A stretch of DNA of 64,000 bases from Crystallibacter permensis (GTDB lineage Bacteria > Actinomycetota > Actinomycetes > Actinomycetales > Micrococcaceae), in contig NZ_JAODLR010000007.1 in assembly GCF_025960875.1 (NCBI RefSeq), forward strand, positions 124,001 through 188,000, given 5' to 3'. Below the pieces are notes generated by a model. The model made no database searches. It was not told the origin of the DNA and saw only the letters and a list, made by a program, of their open reading frames with translations. This document shows, one piece after another, positions 20,183-28,184 of this stretch. The position numbers and the translations under genes were made by a program. The number at the start of each line of letters is the position of its first letter. The first letter of the stretch is position 1.

Positions 20183-22291
20183 TTAAGAAGCAGTGGCTTG
20201 GGCGAGCGATTCACGGGCAGAGGCGACAACAGCCTCGGCCGTGATACCGAATTCGCGGAACAGCGTCTTGTAGTCGGCGGAAGCGCCGTAGTGTTCAAGG
20301 CTGACCGAACGGCCGGCGTCACCCACTAGGCGGTGCCAGCTCTGGGCTATACCCGCCTCAACGGAAACGCGTGCCTTGACCTCGGCGGGCAGCACCGACT
20401 CGCGATACGCCTGATCCTGCTTGTCGAACCATTCCACACAGGGAACAGAGACAACCCGGGTGGCAACGCCGTCGGCCTGCAGCGCCTCGCGCGCCTCAAC
20501 CGCCAGCTGGACCTCGGAACCGGTGGCCAGCAGGATGACCTGCGGCTGCACGTCGGATCCTTCGGCCTGGGCTTCGGCCAGGACGTAGGCGCCCTTGGCA
20601 ACATTGTCGGCAGTAGCGAATCCACCCTCGCCGCGGTCGAAGACCGGCAGATTCTGGCGGGTCAGCACGATGCCGGCCGGGTGCTCATGGTTTTCCAGAA
20701 TCGTCTTCCAGGCCTGCGCTACTTCGTTGGCGTCAGCAGGGCGGACGACGTCGAGACCCGGGATCGCGCGAAGGCTCGCCAACTGCTCAACCGGCTGGTG
20801 CGTGGGCCCATCCTCGCCCAGGCCGATGGAGTCGTGGGTCCAGACATAGATCGACGGCACGCCCATCAGCGCGCCAAGCCGGATGGCCGGACGCTGGTAG
20901 TCGCTAAAGATCAGGAAGGTGCCCGAGAAGGCACGCGTCTTGGAACTGAGCACGATCCCATTGACGATGGCAGCTGCCGCGTGTTCGCGGATTCCGAAGT
21001 GCAGGACGCGGCCGTACGGGGTGCCCGACCACATGTCGGTCTGCTTGCCGGTCGGCACGAACGACGGGGAACCCTCGATGGTGGTGTTGTTGGACTCGGC
21101 CAGGTCGGCAGATCCTCCCCACAGTTCCGGCAGCACCGGGCCGATCGCGTTCAGGACCTTGCCCGAGGCGGCCCGGGTGGAAACGTCCTTGCCCGCTTCG
21201 AACTCCGGGAGTGCTTCTTCCCAGCCCTGCGGGAGTTCATACTTCTGGACACGGTCCAGCAGCGCGGCGGCGTCCGCGTTGGCCTGGCGCCAGTCCTGGT
21301 AGCCCTTCTCCCATTCGGCGCGGGCTTCCTTGCCGCGGGCAGCAACCTGCCGCGCGTGGTCCAGCACCTCGGAGGCAATCTCGAAACGCTGCTCCGGGTC
21401 GAAGCCGAGGATTTCCTTCAACGCGGCAACTTCTTCCGCGCCGAGGGCCGAGCCGTGGATCTTTCCGGTGTTCTGCTTCTTCGGTGCCGGCCAGCCGATG
21501 ATGGTCCGCAGCGAAATGATGGAAGGCTTGGTGGTTTCGGCCTTCGCGGTCTTGAGGGCGTTGTACAGTTCCTCGATGTCTTCTTTGTAATCGCCCGTCT
21601 TGGTCCAGTCCACACGCTGGGTGTGCCAGCCATAGGCCTCGTAGCGCTTGAGTACGTCTTCCGTGAACGAAATGTCGGTGTCGTCCTCGATGGAGATGTG
21701 GTTCTCGTCGTAGACCACCACGAGGTTGCCCAGTTCCTGGTGCCCTGCCAGCGAAGAAGCTTCCGCCGTCACGCCTTCCTGCAGGTCGCCGTCGGAGGCG
21801 ATGACCCAGATGGTGTGGTCGAACGGGCTTTCGCCGGCGGCAGCATCGGCGTCGTAAAGACCGCGGGTGCGGCGCTGCGCGTAGGCGAAGCCCACCGCGG
21901 ACGCGAGGCCCTGGCCCAGCGGGCCGGTGGTGATTTCCACGCCGGCAGTATGGCCGTGCTCGGGGTGACCCGGAGTCAGCGAGTTCCACGTCCGGAGCCG
22001 GCGCAGGTCCTCGATTTCCAGGCCGTAGCCCGAGAGGAAAAGCTGGATGTAGAGCGTCAGCGAGGTGTGCCCGGGGGAGAGGATGAAGCGGTCGCGGCCA
22101 ACCCAGGCCGGATCGGCCGGATCATGGCGCATCATCTTCTGGAAGATCAGATATGCGGCCGGGGCCAGACTCATTGCGGTACCGGGGTGGCCGTTGCCGA
22201 CCTTTTCCACGGCGTCTGCCGCAAGTACGCGTACGGTATCTACCGCACGCTGGTCCAGGTCTGTCCAGGACAGTTCTTCCGTATGTGGCAC
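20183..22291 (-). CDS. tkt: Transketolase
   Basis: A thiamine-diphosphate enzyme that transfers two-carbon ketol units between pentose, erythrose and hexose phosphates. The 702-residue protein has [13 protein letters not shown] near the N terminus, the ThDP/Mg segment [20 protein letters not shown] with the downstream metal-ligand DENHISIE, and the pyrimidine-domain block [20 protein letters not shown]. It is the first gene of the minus-strand pentose-phosphate run. The GTG at 22291 is preceded by GAGAGGGG, and two tandem inverted repeats lie upstream. Confidence 0.97.
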   Translation of the reverse strand: MPHTEELSWTDLDQRAVDTVRVLAADAVEKVGNGHPGTAMSLAPAAYLIFQKMMRHDPADPAWVGRDRFILSPGHTSLTLYIQLFLSGYGLEIEDLRRLRTWNSLTPGHPEHGHTAGVEITTGPLGQGLASAVGFAYAQRRTRGLYDADAAAGESPFDHTIWVIASDGDLQEGVTAEASSLAGHQELGNLVVVYDENHISIEDDTDISFTEDVLKRYEAYGWHTQRVDWTKTGDYKEDIEELYNALKTAKAETTKPSIISLRTIIGWPAPKKQNTGKIHGSALGAEEVAALKEILGFDPEQRFEIASEVLDHARQVAARGKEARAEWEKGYQDWRQANADAAALLDRVQKYELPQGWEEALPEFEAGKDVSTRAASGKVLNAIGPVLPELWGGSADLAESNNTTIEGSPSFVPTGKQTDMWSGTPYGRVLHFGIREHAAAAIVNGIVLSSKTRAFSGTFLIFSDYQRPAIRLGALMGVPSIYVWTHDSIGLGEDGPTHQPVEQLASLRAIPGLDVVRPADANEVAQAWKTILENHEHPAGIVLTRQNLPVFDRGEGGFATADNVAKGAYVLAEAQAEGSDVQPQVILLATGSEVQLAVEAREALQADGVATRVVSVPCVEWFDKQDQAYRESVLPAEVKARVSVEAGIAQSWHRLVGDAGRSVSLEHYGASADYKTLFREFGITAEAVVASARESLAQATAS

Positions 22292-22380
22292 CGTTGCGGG
22301 CCCCTCTCTAATCGTTCGGCCAGCAGGAACCCGGATGAAGGTCCCATGCAGTTCCAGTCATGAGACTGCTACGTGACCAT

Positions 22381-22418
22381 CGCACGGACAACGTGCGCTT
22401 CACCGGGGTTTGCCCGGT
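22381..22418 (-). repeat. Two tandem inverted repeats upstream of tkt
   Basis: CGCACG-N5-CGTGCG at 22381-22397 and ACCGGG-N5-CCCGGT at 22402-22418 are both perfect 6-5-6 inverted repeats, four bases apart. They lie about 90-130 bases upstream of the tkt GTG. Depending on where transcription starts they are operators or stem-loops in the tkt leader. Confidence 0.5.
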
Positions 22419-22593
22419 ATGGCGCCCGCCACAGTCCGCGTGGCCATCAAGTCCCACCTTAGCGTCTCAGCGGGCCGCGTACAGAGGATGTGCAAGGGTG
22501 GGATGAGTAACAGTCGGACACACAGCATGGCCCGCGAGCATCCGGTTCAGCGGCCGGTCTGGATGCCGGGAGATTTCTACAAGCGATAGAGCG

Positions 22594-22599
22594 TATAAT
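22594..22599 (+). promoter_or_regulatory. Consensus TATAAT -10 box upstream of ctaB
   Basis: TATAAT is an exact match to the sigma-A -10 consensus, which is uncommon in such GC-rich sequence. It lies 99 bases before the annotated ctaB start. No strong -35 is seen at 16-18 bases. Transcription from here would give a leader of about 90 bases carrying the hairpins at 22624-22677. Confidence 0.5.
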
Positions 22600-22623
22600 G
22601 AAGATGCACTTTGGCCCTTGCCT

Positions 22624-22677
22624 GCCCTGATGGGCGGCACCCGGTGCCGTGGCCGCGCTGGCTACGCTGATAGCCAG
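22624..22677 (+). other. Three consecutive short hairpins in the putative ctaB leader
   Basis: GCCC-TGAT-GGGC (22624-22635), CGGCAC-CCG-GTGCCG (22635-22649) and CTGGCTA-N6-TAGCCAG (22658-22677) are perfect stems in series between the TATAAT box and ctaB. A structured, possibly regulatory, 5' leader is inferred. No known riboswitch class was recognised. Confidence 0.4.
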
Positions 22678-22697
22678 ATCATCTCCAGCAGAACTGA

Positions 22698-23675
22698 GTG
22701 GTTTTTTCCTTGAAGATCCAGAGCGCTCCGGAACAGGTAGCTGACGCACCCGTAAAGACCGGTTTCGGACGCAAGGCCAAGGCCTATATATCGCTTACCA
22801 AGCCTCGCGTCATGGAGCTGCTGCTGGTGACGACGCTGCCGACGATGATCTTCGCGCAGGGCGGCTTCCCGGATGTCTGGCTGATGGCTGCCACAATGAT
22901 CGGCGGAGCCCTGGCAGCCGGATCGGCCGGTTCGTTCAACTGCTATATCGACCGGGACATGGACAAGCTCATGCACCGGACCGAGAACCGGCCACTGGTG
23001 ACCGGCGAACTGACTCCGCGCGAGGCGCTGGTATTCTCCTGGATTCTTGGGATCGTGGCAGTGGTGCTGCTGTGGTTCGGGGCCAATCCGCTGGCAGGCA
23101 TGCTCGGTGTCGGCGCCATCTTCTTTTACGTGGTCATCTACACGCTGATCCTTAAGCGCCGTACCGCGCAGAACATAGTCTGGGGCGGCGCGGCAGGCTG
23201 CTTCCCGGTACTGATTGCCTGGGCCGCCGTGACCAATACCCTTGCCTGGCCCGCCGTAATCCTGTTTATGGTGATCTTCCTCTGGACCCCGCCGCACTAC
23301 TGGCCGCTGTCGATGAAGTACAGCGATGACTACAACGCGGCCAACGTCCCGATGCTCGGCGCCATTGCCAGCGCACGCCAGGTATCAGTCCAGGTGGTTC
23401 TCTACGCCTGGGCCACGCTGGCCTGTTCGCTGCTGCTGGCTCCGGTGGGCGGCGCCGGTTGGGTGTACACCATCGCCGCGCTGCTCGGCGGCGGCTGGTT
23501 TGTCTACGAATCCCACCGGCTTTACAGCCTGGCCAAGCGCGGAACCGAGACGGTGGAGACAACCAACAAGTCCGCCATGCGGGTCTTCCACGGCTCCATC
23601 AGCTACCTGACGGTACTGTTCCTGGCCCTCGCCGTGGATCCGTTTGTGGGCGGCCCGGTCTTCGCCGCCTTCTAA
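22698..23675 (+). CDS. ctaB: Protohaem IX farnesyltransferase (haem O synthase)
   Basis: An integral-membrane UbiA-family prenyltransferase that adds a farnesyl group to haem B, making haem O for aa3-type cytochrome oxidase. The [15 protein letters not shown] start, the Mg/diphosphate motif [20 protein letters not shown] (NxxxDxxxD), and the [20 protein letters not shown] loop identify it. Eight or nine hydrophobic helices are visible. The frame allows GTG at 22698 or TTG at 22710, and neither has a clear ribosome-binding site, so the first 4-5 residues are uncertain. ctaA lies 0.9 kb downstream on the opposite strand. Confidence 0.93.
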   Translation: MVFSLKIQSAPEQVADAPVKTGFGRKAKAYISLTKPRVMELLLVTTLPTMIFAQGGFPDVWLMAATMIGGALAAGSAGSFNCYIDRDMDKLMHRTENRPLVTGELTPREALVFSWILGIVAVVLLWFGANPLAGMLGVGAIFFYVVIYTLILKRRTAQNIVWGGAAGCFPVLIAWAAVTNTLAWPAVILFMVIFLWTPPHYWPLSMKYSDDYNAANVPMLGAIASARQVSVQVVLYAWATLACSLLLAPVGGAGWVYTIAALLGGGWFVYESHRLYSLAKRGTETVETTNKSAMRVFHGSISYLTVLFLALAVDPFVGGPVFAAF

Positions 23676-23702
23676 CCCCGCTGGATTGGGCCGTCGGTGT
23701 TC

Positions 23703-23708
23703 TAGGAT
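23703..23708 (+). promoter_or_regulatory. -10 box implying a leaderless transcript for the DapA-like gene
   Basis: TAGGAT fits TANNNT and ends 6 bases before the ATG at 23715. Initiation at normal distance would fall on the start codon itself. No Shine-Dalgarno sequence is present, which supports leaderless translation. Confidence 0.55.
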
Positions 23709-23714
23709 GGCCCA

Positions 23715-24623
23715 ATGACAGTCTTCCGCGGCCTCATTGCGTATCCCGTCACTCCGTTCTTGCCGGACGGAGCGATCAACTTCGACGAACTCGAACGCCA
23801 CCTGGCGGACCTGGCCGTTTCCGGGGTGGATTCCATAGCCATCCTGGGCAGCTCCGGCAGCTTCGCCTACCTGGACCGTGAAGAGCGGCAGCAGGTCCTG
23901 GAGACCGGCGTCAAAGCGATTAAGGCAGCCAATCCCGACCTGGCCGTGATTGGCGGGGTCAGTGCCGTGGGAACGCGTGAGCTGCTGCTGAATATTGAGG
24001 ATGCGCAAGCCGCCGGCGTGGACGGGCTCCTGGTTTCTACGGTGTCCTACGTGCCGCTCAATGAGGATGAGGTGCACACCCAATCCATAGCGGCGGCAGC
24101 ATCCACCACCTTGCCCATCTGTCTCTATAGCAATCCCGGGACCACGCAGTTCTCGTTCAGTTTGGAACTCATCGCCGAGCTGGCCCGGGTGCGCAATATC
24201 GTCGCGGTGAAGGAATCCGCCGCCGATGCCGAGACATTCCTGCACCGGGATGAACAATTGCGGAGGATGGTTCCGGCGGGCTTCAGCCACGGGATGAGCG
24301 GTGATGTCCTCATCGGCGAAGCCGGTGCAGCTGCCGATGCCTGGCACAGCGGGCCTGCTTCGGTGCTGCCGTACCATTACCGGCTGCTGCGCGACGCGGC
24401 AGCCAACGCGGATACGGACAAACTGGCCGAGGCCCGGCAGGTGCTGGCGCCGCTGCTGAACTACTTCAACAGTCTGCGCAAACTGAGCAATCTCTACGCC
24501 CTGGCCCGCGCCGCGGGCGTAGACGCCGGCGATCCGCGGCGGCCCTTGCTTCCGCTGCCCGGCAGCAGCCAGCGTGAGCTGGCCCGGCTGCTGGACGCCC
24601 TCCCGGACCCCGCCTCCGTCTAG
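23715..24623 (+). CDS. Dihydrodipicolinate synthase family (DapA-like) aldolase
   Basis: A 302-residue TIM-barrel class I aldolase/lyase. The Schiff-base Lys (VAVKESAAD) and the conserved Tyr (YSNPG) are present. The Thr-Thr pair of true DapA (GTTGE) is replaced by LGSSGSFAYL, so lysine biosynthesis is unlikely to be its role. Members of this wider family handle N-acetylneuraminate, keto-deoxy sugars or hydroxyproline products. No sugar genes flank it, so the substrate is unassigned. The transcript appears leaderless. The TAG stop shares the CTAG palindrome with the convergent ctaA stop. Confidence 0.8.
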   Translation: MTVFRGLIAYPVTPFLPDGAINFDELERHLADLAVSGVDSIAILGSSGSFAYLDREERQQVLETGVKAIKAANPDLAVIGGVSAVGTRELLLNIEDAQAAGVDGLLVSTVSYVPLNEDEVHTQSIAAAASTTLPICLYSNPGTTQFSFSLELIAELARVRNIVAVKESAADAETFLHRDEQLRRMVPAGFSHGMSGDVLIGEAGAAADAWHSGPASVLPYHYRLLRDAAANADTDKLAEARQVLAPLLNYFNSLRKLSNLYALARAAGVDAGDPRRPLLPLPGSSQRELARLLDALPDPASV

Positions 24624-25585
24624 CTGCTGTGAACCTGCTTCTGCCCGCCTGAGTGCGCGCCTTCAGAGAGGGGCTGCCGGGTGACGCCCACGTAGACGGC
24701 ATGGGTACAGGCGGCAGCAAGCAGCGCGGCGCCAAGCATGTGCAAGCCGACCAGCACGATGGGCAGCCCCGTGAAGTGCTGGACGTAGCCAATGGCACCC
24801 TGCAGCAGAATAACGACGGCGAAAAGCACCATCGGCCGGCGCAACTCGGCCAACTGCGCGTGCCGGTGCACCATGACCAGAAGTACGACGGCGGTGGCAA
24901 CCAGCAGGTAGACAGGCGCCACATGGATGCGGGTCATCAGGTCAGGATCCAGGTCGTTCCGCGGAGCCTCCGCGTCGCCTGCATGCGGGCCGGAGCCGGT
25001 AACGATGACTCCCAGCACGATCGCTACCAGGGTCAGGACAGCGCTGGCCCAGAGCAGTTGGCGGACGGTCGCCGTCGAACGCTGTTGCTGGGCCGTGCCC
25101 GCCTGGTCATTGTCCAGCCAGACCCGATGGACCAGGACAGTGGCTGCGGCAACCATCGTTATGGACACGACGAAATGGCACCCGACCACCCAGGGGTTGA
25201 GCTGCGTCCAGACCGTGATTCCGCCGATGATGGCCTGGGCAGGGATACCGGCCAGCAGTGCAACGGAAAGGTAAAACAGGTCTTTGCGGCGCTGCGCCAT
25301 CTTCCACACGGACACCAGCATGGCGAAGGCGATGGCCGCCAGCAGGAAAGTCAGCAGCCGGTTGCCGAATTCGATGGCGCCGTTGATGCCCATCTCGGGC
25401 GTGGCGACCAGGGATTCCGCAGTGCATTTGGGCCAGGTGGGGCAGCCCAGGCCGGAGGAGGTCAACCGCACCGCGCCTCCGGTCACGATGATGAGGATCT
25501 CGGAGGCGAGCGAGGCAACGGCCAGACCGCGGACGGTCTTGTTGGGGGAGCCCGGCAGCCGGCGCGTCAGTTGCTCAATAGTCAC
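24620..25585 (-). CDS. ctaA: Haem A synthase, COX15/CtaA family
   Basis: Oxidises the methyl group of haem O to the formyl of haem A in the membrane. The 321-residue protein has about eight transmembrane helices. Conserved His residues lie in GCHFVVSITM and RIHVAPVYLL, and a Cys pair lies in the first outer loop (GCPTWPKC), as in Bacillus-type CtaA. GSGPHAGDAEAPR is the family loop motif. The GTG at 25585 follows the permease stop by five bases, so it is probably cotranscribed with the ABC exporter genes. Confidence 0.92.
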   Translation of the reverse strand: MTIEQLTRRLPGSPNKTVRGLAVASLASEILIIVTGGAVRLTSSGLGCPTWPKCTAESLVATPEMGINGAIEFGNRLLTFLLAAIAFAMLVSVWKMAQRRKDLFYLSVALLAGIPAQAIIGGITVWTQLNPWVVGCHFVVSITMVAAATVLVHRVWLDNDQAGTAQQQRSTATVRQLLWASAVLTLVAIVLGVIVTGSGPHAGDAEAPRNDLDPDLMTRIHVAPVYLLVATAVVLLVMVHRHAQLAELRRPMVLFAVVILLQGAIGYVQHFTGLPIVLVGLHMLGAALLAAACTHAVYVGVTRQPLSEGAHSGGQKQVHSS

Positions 25586-25590
25586 TTAGG

Positions 25591-26334
25591 TCAGCTCCAT
25601 TTAAACCAGCGGATAGCGGCAAGGCCGGCGAGCACCGTCCAGGCCAGCAGGACGATCGATGCCGTGAGGTTGAACTCGGCGTCCATCAGGGCGCTGCGCA
25701 GCGCATCTCCTAAGGCACTCGAGGGCAGCAGTTGGGCCGCTGGCTCGTAAACATCGGGCCAGCTCGCCGCGGGAAACAGGAGTCCGCCGGCAGCGGCCAG
25801 CAGGACCCAAAGCAGGTTCGTGATCGCCAACGTTGCCTCCGGCCGTGCGGTGCCGGCGATCAGGAGTCCCAGCGACGTGAAAGCTCCGGCACCGAGGATA
25901 AGCTGCACGGCCGCGGGCAGGATCCCGCCGGGTTCCGGGCTCCAGCCAAGCAGCAGGGCGGCCGCGCCGATGACGACCACCTGGATGGCTAGCACGGACA
26001 GGACCGCGATGACTTTGCCCAGGATCAGCCCGCTTTGCCCCAGCGGAGTGGTGGAGAGAAACCGGAGCACTCCGTACCGCCGGTCGAAACCGGTGGCGAT
26101 GCCTTGGCCTGTCAGCCCGGTCGAGACCGCGCACAGGGCCAGCACACCCGGAGCGGCCATGTCGATCCGGCTATCGGTGAACTCGTCCAGCAACGGCGTG
26201 ATCGTCAGGCCGACCAGGGCCATGAGCGGCAGGATAACGGCGATCAGCAACTGTTCGCCGTTACGCAGCATGGTCATGGTTTCGTAACGGCCCTGCAGGA
26301 GAACCCGGCGGGCAAGGGAGGCAGGCGCGTTCAC
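25591..26334 (-). CDS. ABC-2 type transporter permease
   Basis: A 247-residue membrane protein with six predicted hydrophobic helices and the ABC-2 family LSTTPLGQSGLILGKVIAVL coupling-helix region. It overlaps the ATPase gene by four bases (GTGA) and precedes ctaA, the arrangement of Rv1457c/Rv1458c beside the haem A and suf genes in mycobacteria. The exported substrate is unknown. Location suggests a link to haem A or cytochrome oxidase maturation, but that is inference. Confidence 0.85.
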   Translation of the reverse strand: MNAPASLARRVLLQGRYETMTMLRNGEQLLIAVILPLMALVGLTITPLLDEFTDSRIDMAAPGVLALCAVSTGLTGQGIATGFDRRYGVLRFLSTTPLGQSGLILGKVIAVLSVLAIQVVVIGAAALLLGWSPEPGGILPAAVQLILGAGAFTSLGLLIAGTARPEATLAITNLLWVLLAAAGGLLFPAASWPDVYEPAAQLLPSSALGDALRSALMDAEFNLTASIVLLAWTVLAGLAAIRWFKWS

Positions 26335-27281
26335 CGCAGCCCCTTCCCGGAGATGTCCAGAAACACGTCCTCAAGTGAGCGGGGCGCCATGTGGATGGCA
26401 GTAGGCATGATGTCCTGTTCTTCCCAGAACTTTGCCAGTGCGGCAAGATCGGCCGGGATCAGATTGCCCGCTAAGGTGTACCGGCCGGGCACGGTCTCGT
26501 GGACGGACAGGCCCGGCAGGCCGGCGAGATCCAGTCCGGGGCGGGCGTCGAAGGTCAACAGCCGCTCGACGCCGCTGCTTTCGTCAGTGGCCTTCGTCAG
26601 TTCGGCGACGGTGCCGTGCGCGACTGTTTTGCCGGCGTCGATAATAAAAACGTAGTCCGCCAGCCGCTGGGCATCGTCCATCAGGTGGGTAGTGAGGATA
26701 ATGCCCAGACCCTCTGTCCGCAGTTCCTGGATGAGATCGAAAACAACCGCACGGGACTGCGGATCGAGTCCCGCGCTGGGCTCGTCGAGGAAGAGGACCT
26801 CGGGGTCTCCGACCAGTGCCGCGGCGAGGGCAACGCGCTGTTTCTGGCCACCGGAAAGCCGCCGCACGGGAGTGTTCCCGAAGTTGTCGATACCCAGGCG
26901 GTTGATCAGCGCATCCACATCGCGGGGGCTGCGGTACATGCCGGCCACGTGCCTGAGCAACGGGATGGGCCGGATGGCCTGGGGCAAGCCGCCTTCCTGG
27001 AGCATGACTCCCACGCGGCTGCGGAGCCCTGCGCCGGCTTCGTACGGGTCCTGGCCGAGCAGGCGCACGGTTCCGCCGTTGGGCCGGGTCAGGCCCTGGG
27101 CGCATTCAAGGGTTGTGGTCTTGCCGGCCCCGTTGGCGCCGAGCAGGGCGGTTACCTGGCCGGGAAAGGCGCGCAGGTGCACGCCGTCGATAACCCTGAC
27201 CATCTTGCCGTCCAGAGCTGCTACCGGCCCAAGATCTTTAACGAGCCCCTGGATATCGAGGCACGGTTCGGTGTTAGGCAC
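26331..27281 (-). CDS. ABC transporter ATP-binding protein
   Basis: A 316-residue ATPase partner of the adjacent ABC-2 permease. Walker A is LLGANGAGKTTTLECAQG, the signature is RRLSGGQKQRVALAAAL, and Walker B is EVLFLDEPSAGLD, followed by the H-loop ILTTHLMDDAQRL. The C-terminal 80 residues form the extension found in DrrA-like exporters. The GTG start at 27281 lies 132 bases from the divergent sufR, so the two promoters probably share the intergenic region. Confidence 0.9.
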   Translation of the reverse strand: MPNTEPCLDIQGLVKDLGPVAALDGKMVRVIDGVHLRAFPGQVTALLGANGAGKTTTLECAQGLTRPNGGTVRLLGQDPYEAGAGLRSRVGVMLQEGGLPQAIRPIPLLRHVAGMYRSPRDVDALINRLGIDNFGNTPVRRLSGGQKQRVALAAALVGDPEVLFLDEPSAGLDPQSRAVVFDLIQELRTEGLGIILTTHLMDDAQRLADYVFIIDAGKTVAHGTVAELTKATDESSGVERLLTFDARPGLDLAGLPGLSVHETVPGRYTLAGNLIPADLAALAKFWEEQDIMPTAIHMAPRSLEDVFLDISGKGLR

Positions 27282-27354
27282 CAGATCATTCTACGTGATG
27301 TAGAGGTGGCCGCTGGGCGGTCCTGCCAACTAATCCGAACAGCGGCCGGGAGGC

Positions 27355-27368
27355 TAAGGCCAGCCTTA
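27355..27368. promoter_or_regulatory. Palindrome TAAGGC-CA-GCCTTA upstream of sufR
   Basis: A perfect 6-2-6 inverted repeat 46 bases before the sufR ATG and 74 bases from the divergent ABC ATPase start. It is a candidate operator for SufR autoregulation of the suf operon. It differs from the published cyanobacterial and mycobacterial SufR sites, so the assignment is tentative. Confidence 0.4.
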
Positions 27369-27413
27369 CTGGAGGGCGGGAACATATTAAGTCATGATTG
27401 TGTTGTGTATTCC

Positions 27414-28184
27414 ATGAACAACTCTGCTGTTCCGCGCGCCCAGGCCGCGGACTCCGAGGAGCGTACCCGGGACCGGGTGCTGAGCGCAGTCCTGGAACAC
27501 GGTCCCGTCAGTGCCGCTGAGCTCGGCGATCGCCTCGGCTTCACGCCGGCTGCCGTCCGCCGCCACCTCGATGCCCTGTCCCGTAGCGGCCTCATCGAGG
27601 TCAAGATGGTGGCCAATTCCGCCACCGGCGCCGGCCGTCCGGCCCGCAAGTACGTCCTCAGCCGACAGGGCCAGTCGAAGCTGGGCAATGACTATCTTGA
27701 CATAGCACGCGGAGCGCTCAGTACGCTGGGCAGCATTGCCGGCCCGGACGCCGTAGCGGAGTTTGCGCGCCAGCGCTACGAAGACATGGAACGGCGGTAC
27801 CGTCCCGTTGTCGAGGCCGCCGGGGAGTCCGTGGAGGCGCGGGCCGAAGCACTGGCCAAGGCCCTGAATGAGGACGGCTTTGTCGGGTCCACCACGGTGG
27901 TGGGCGCCAAGGCCGCACACAGCACCATGCTGGCAGTCCAGCTGTGCCAGGGGCACTGCCCCGTACAGCAACTGGCTGCCGATTTCCCTGTCTTTTGCGA
28001 CAGTGAAACCGAAGTTTTCTCCCGCCTGCTGGGGGTAGACGTCAGGCGTCTGTCCACGCTGGCCAGCGGGGGACATGTTTGTACGACCCATATACCAGTG
28101 GGCCGAACAAAGTCTGCGGTCCGGGAGTCCGGACCGACGGCAGGCACCAGAAGAGTATCCATCAATCTGCAAGAGAGGCCGTGA
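27414..28184 (+). CDS. sufR: Fe-S cluster-sensing repressor SufR
   Basis: A 256-residue ArsR/DeoR-like repressor expected to bind an Fe-S cluster and repress the suf operon when clusters are plentiful. An N-terminal winged helix ([24 protein letters not shown]) is followed by a ligand domain. Cys178, Cys182, Cys195 and Cys223 (CQGHC, VFC, VCTTH) are the cluster ligands. The frame is open far upstream, but homology begins at [10 protein letters not shown], so the ATG at 27414 is chosen. A GTG at 27405 is possible. It overlaps sufB by one base (TGATG). Confidence 0.93.
   Translation: MNNSAVPRAQAADSEERTRDRVLSAVLEHGPVSAAELGDRLGFTPAAVRRHLDALSRSGLIEVKMVANSATGAGRPARKYVLSRQGQSKLGNDYLDIARGALSTLGSIAGPDAVAEFARQRYEDMERRYRPVVEAAGESVEARAEALAKALNEDGFVGSTTVVGAKAAHSTMLAVQLCQGHCPVQQLAADFPVFCDSETEVFSRLLGVDVRRLSTLASGGHVCTTHIPVGRTKSAVRESGPTAGTRRVSINLQERP

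Larger units (their letters stand above)
22292..22697. other. 406-bp divergent tkt/ctaB intergenic region
   Basis: No credible protein-coding gene was found here. The tkt-side half holds two tandem 6-5-6 inverted repeats, and on the minus strand TAAGGT at 22453-22458 could be a -10 box. The ctaB-side half holds a consensus TATAAT and three consecutive short hairpins. A small RNA or leader RNA is possible on either strand. Confidence 0.5.
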
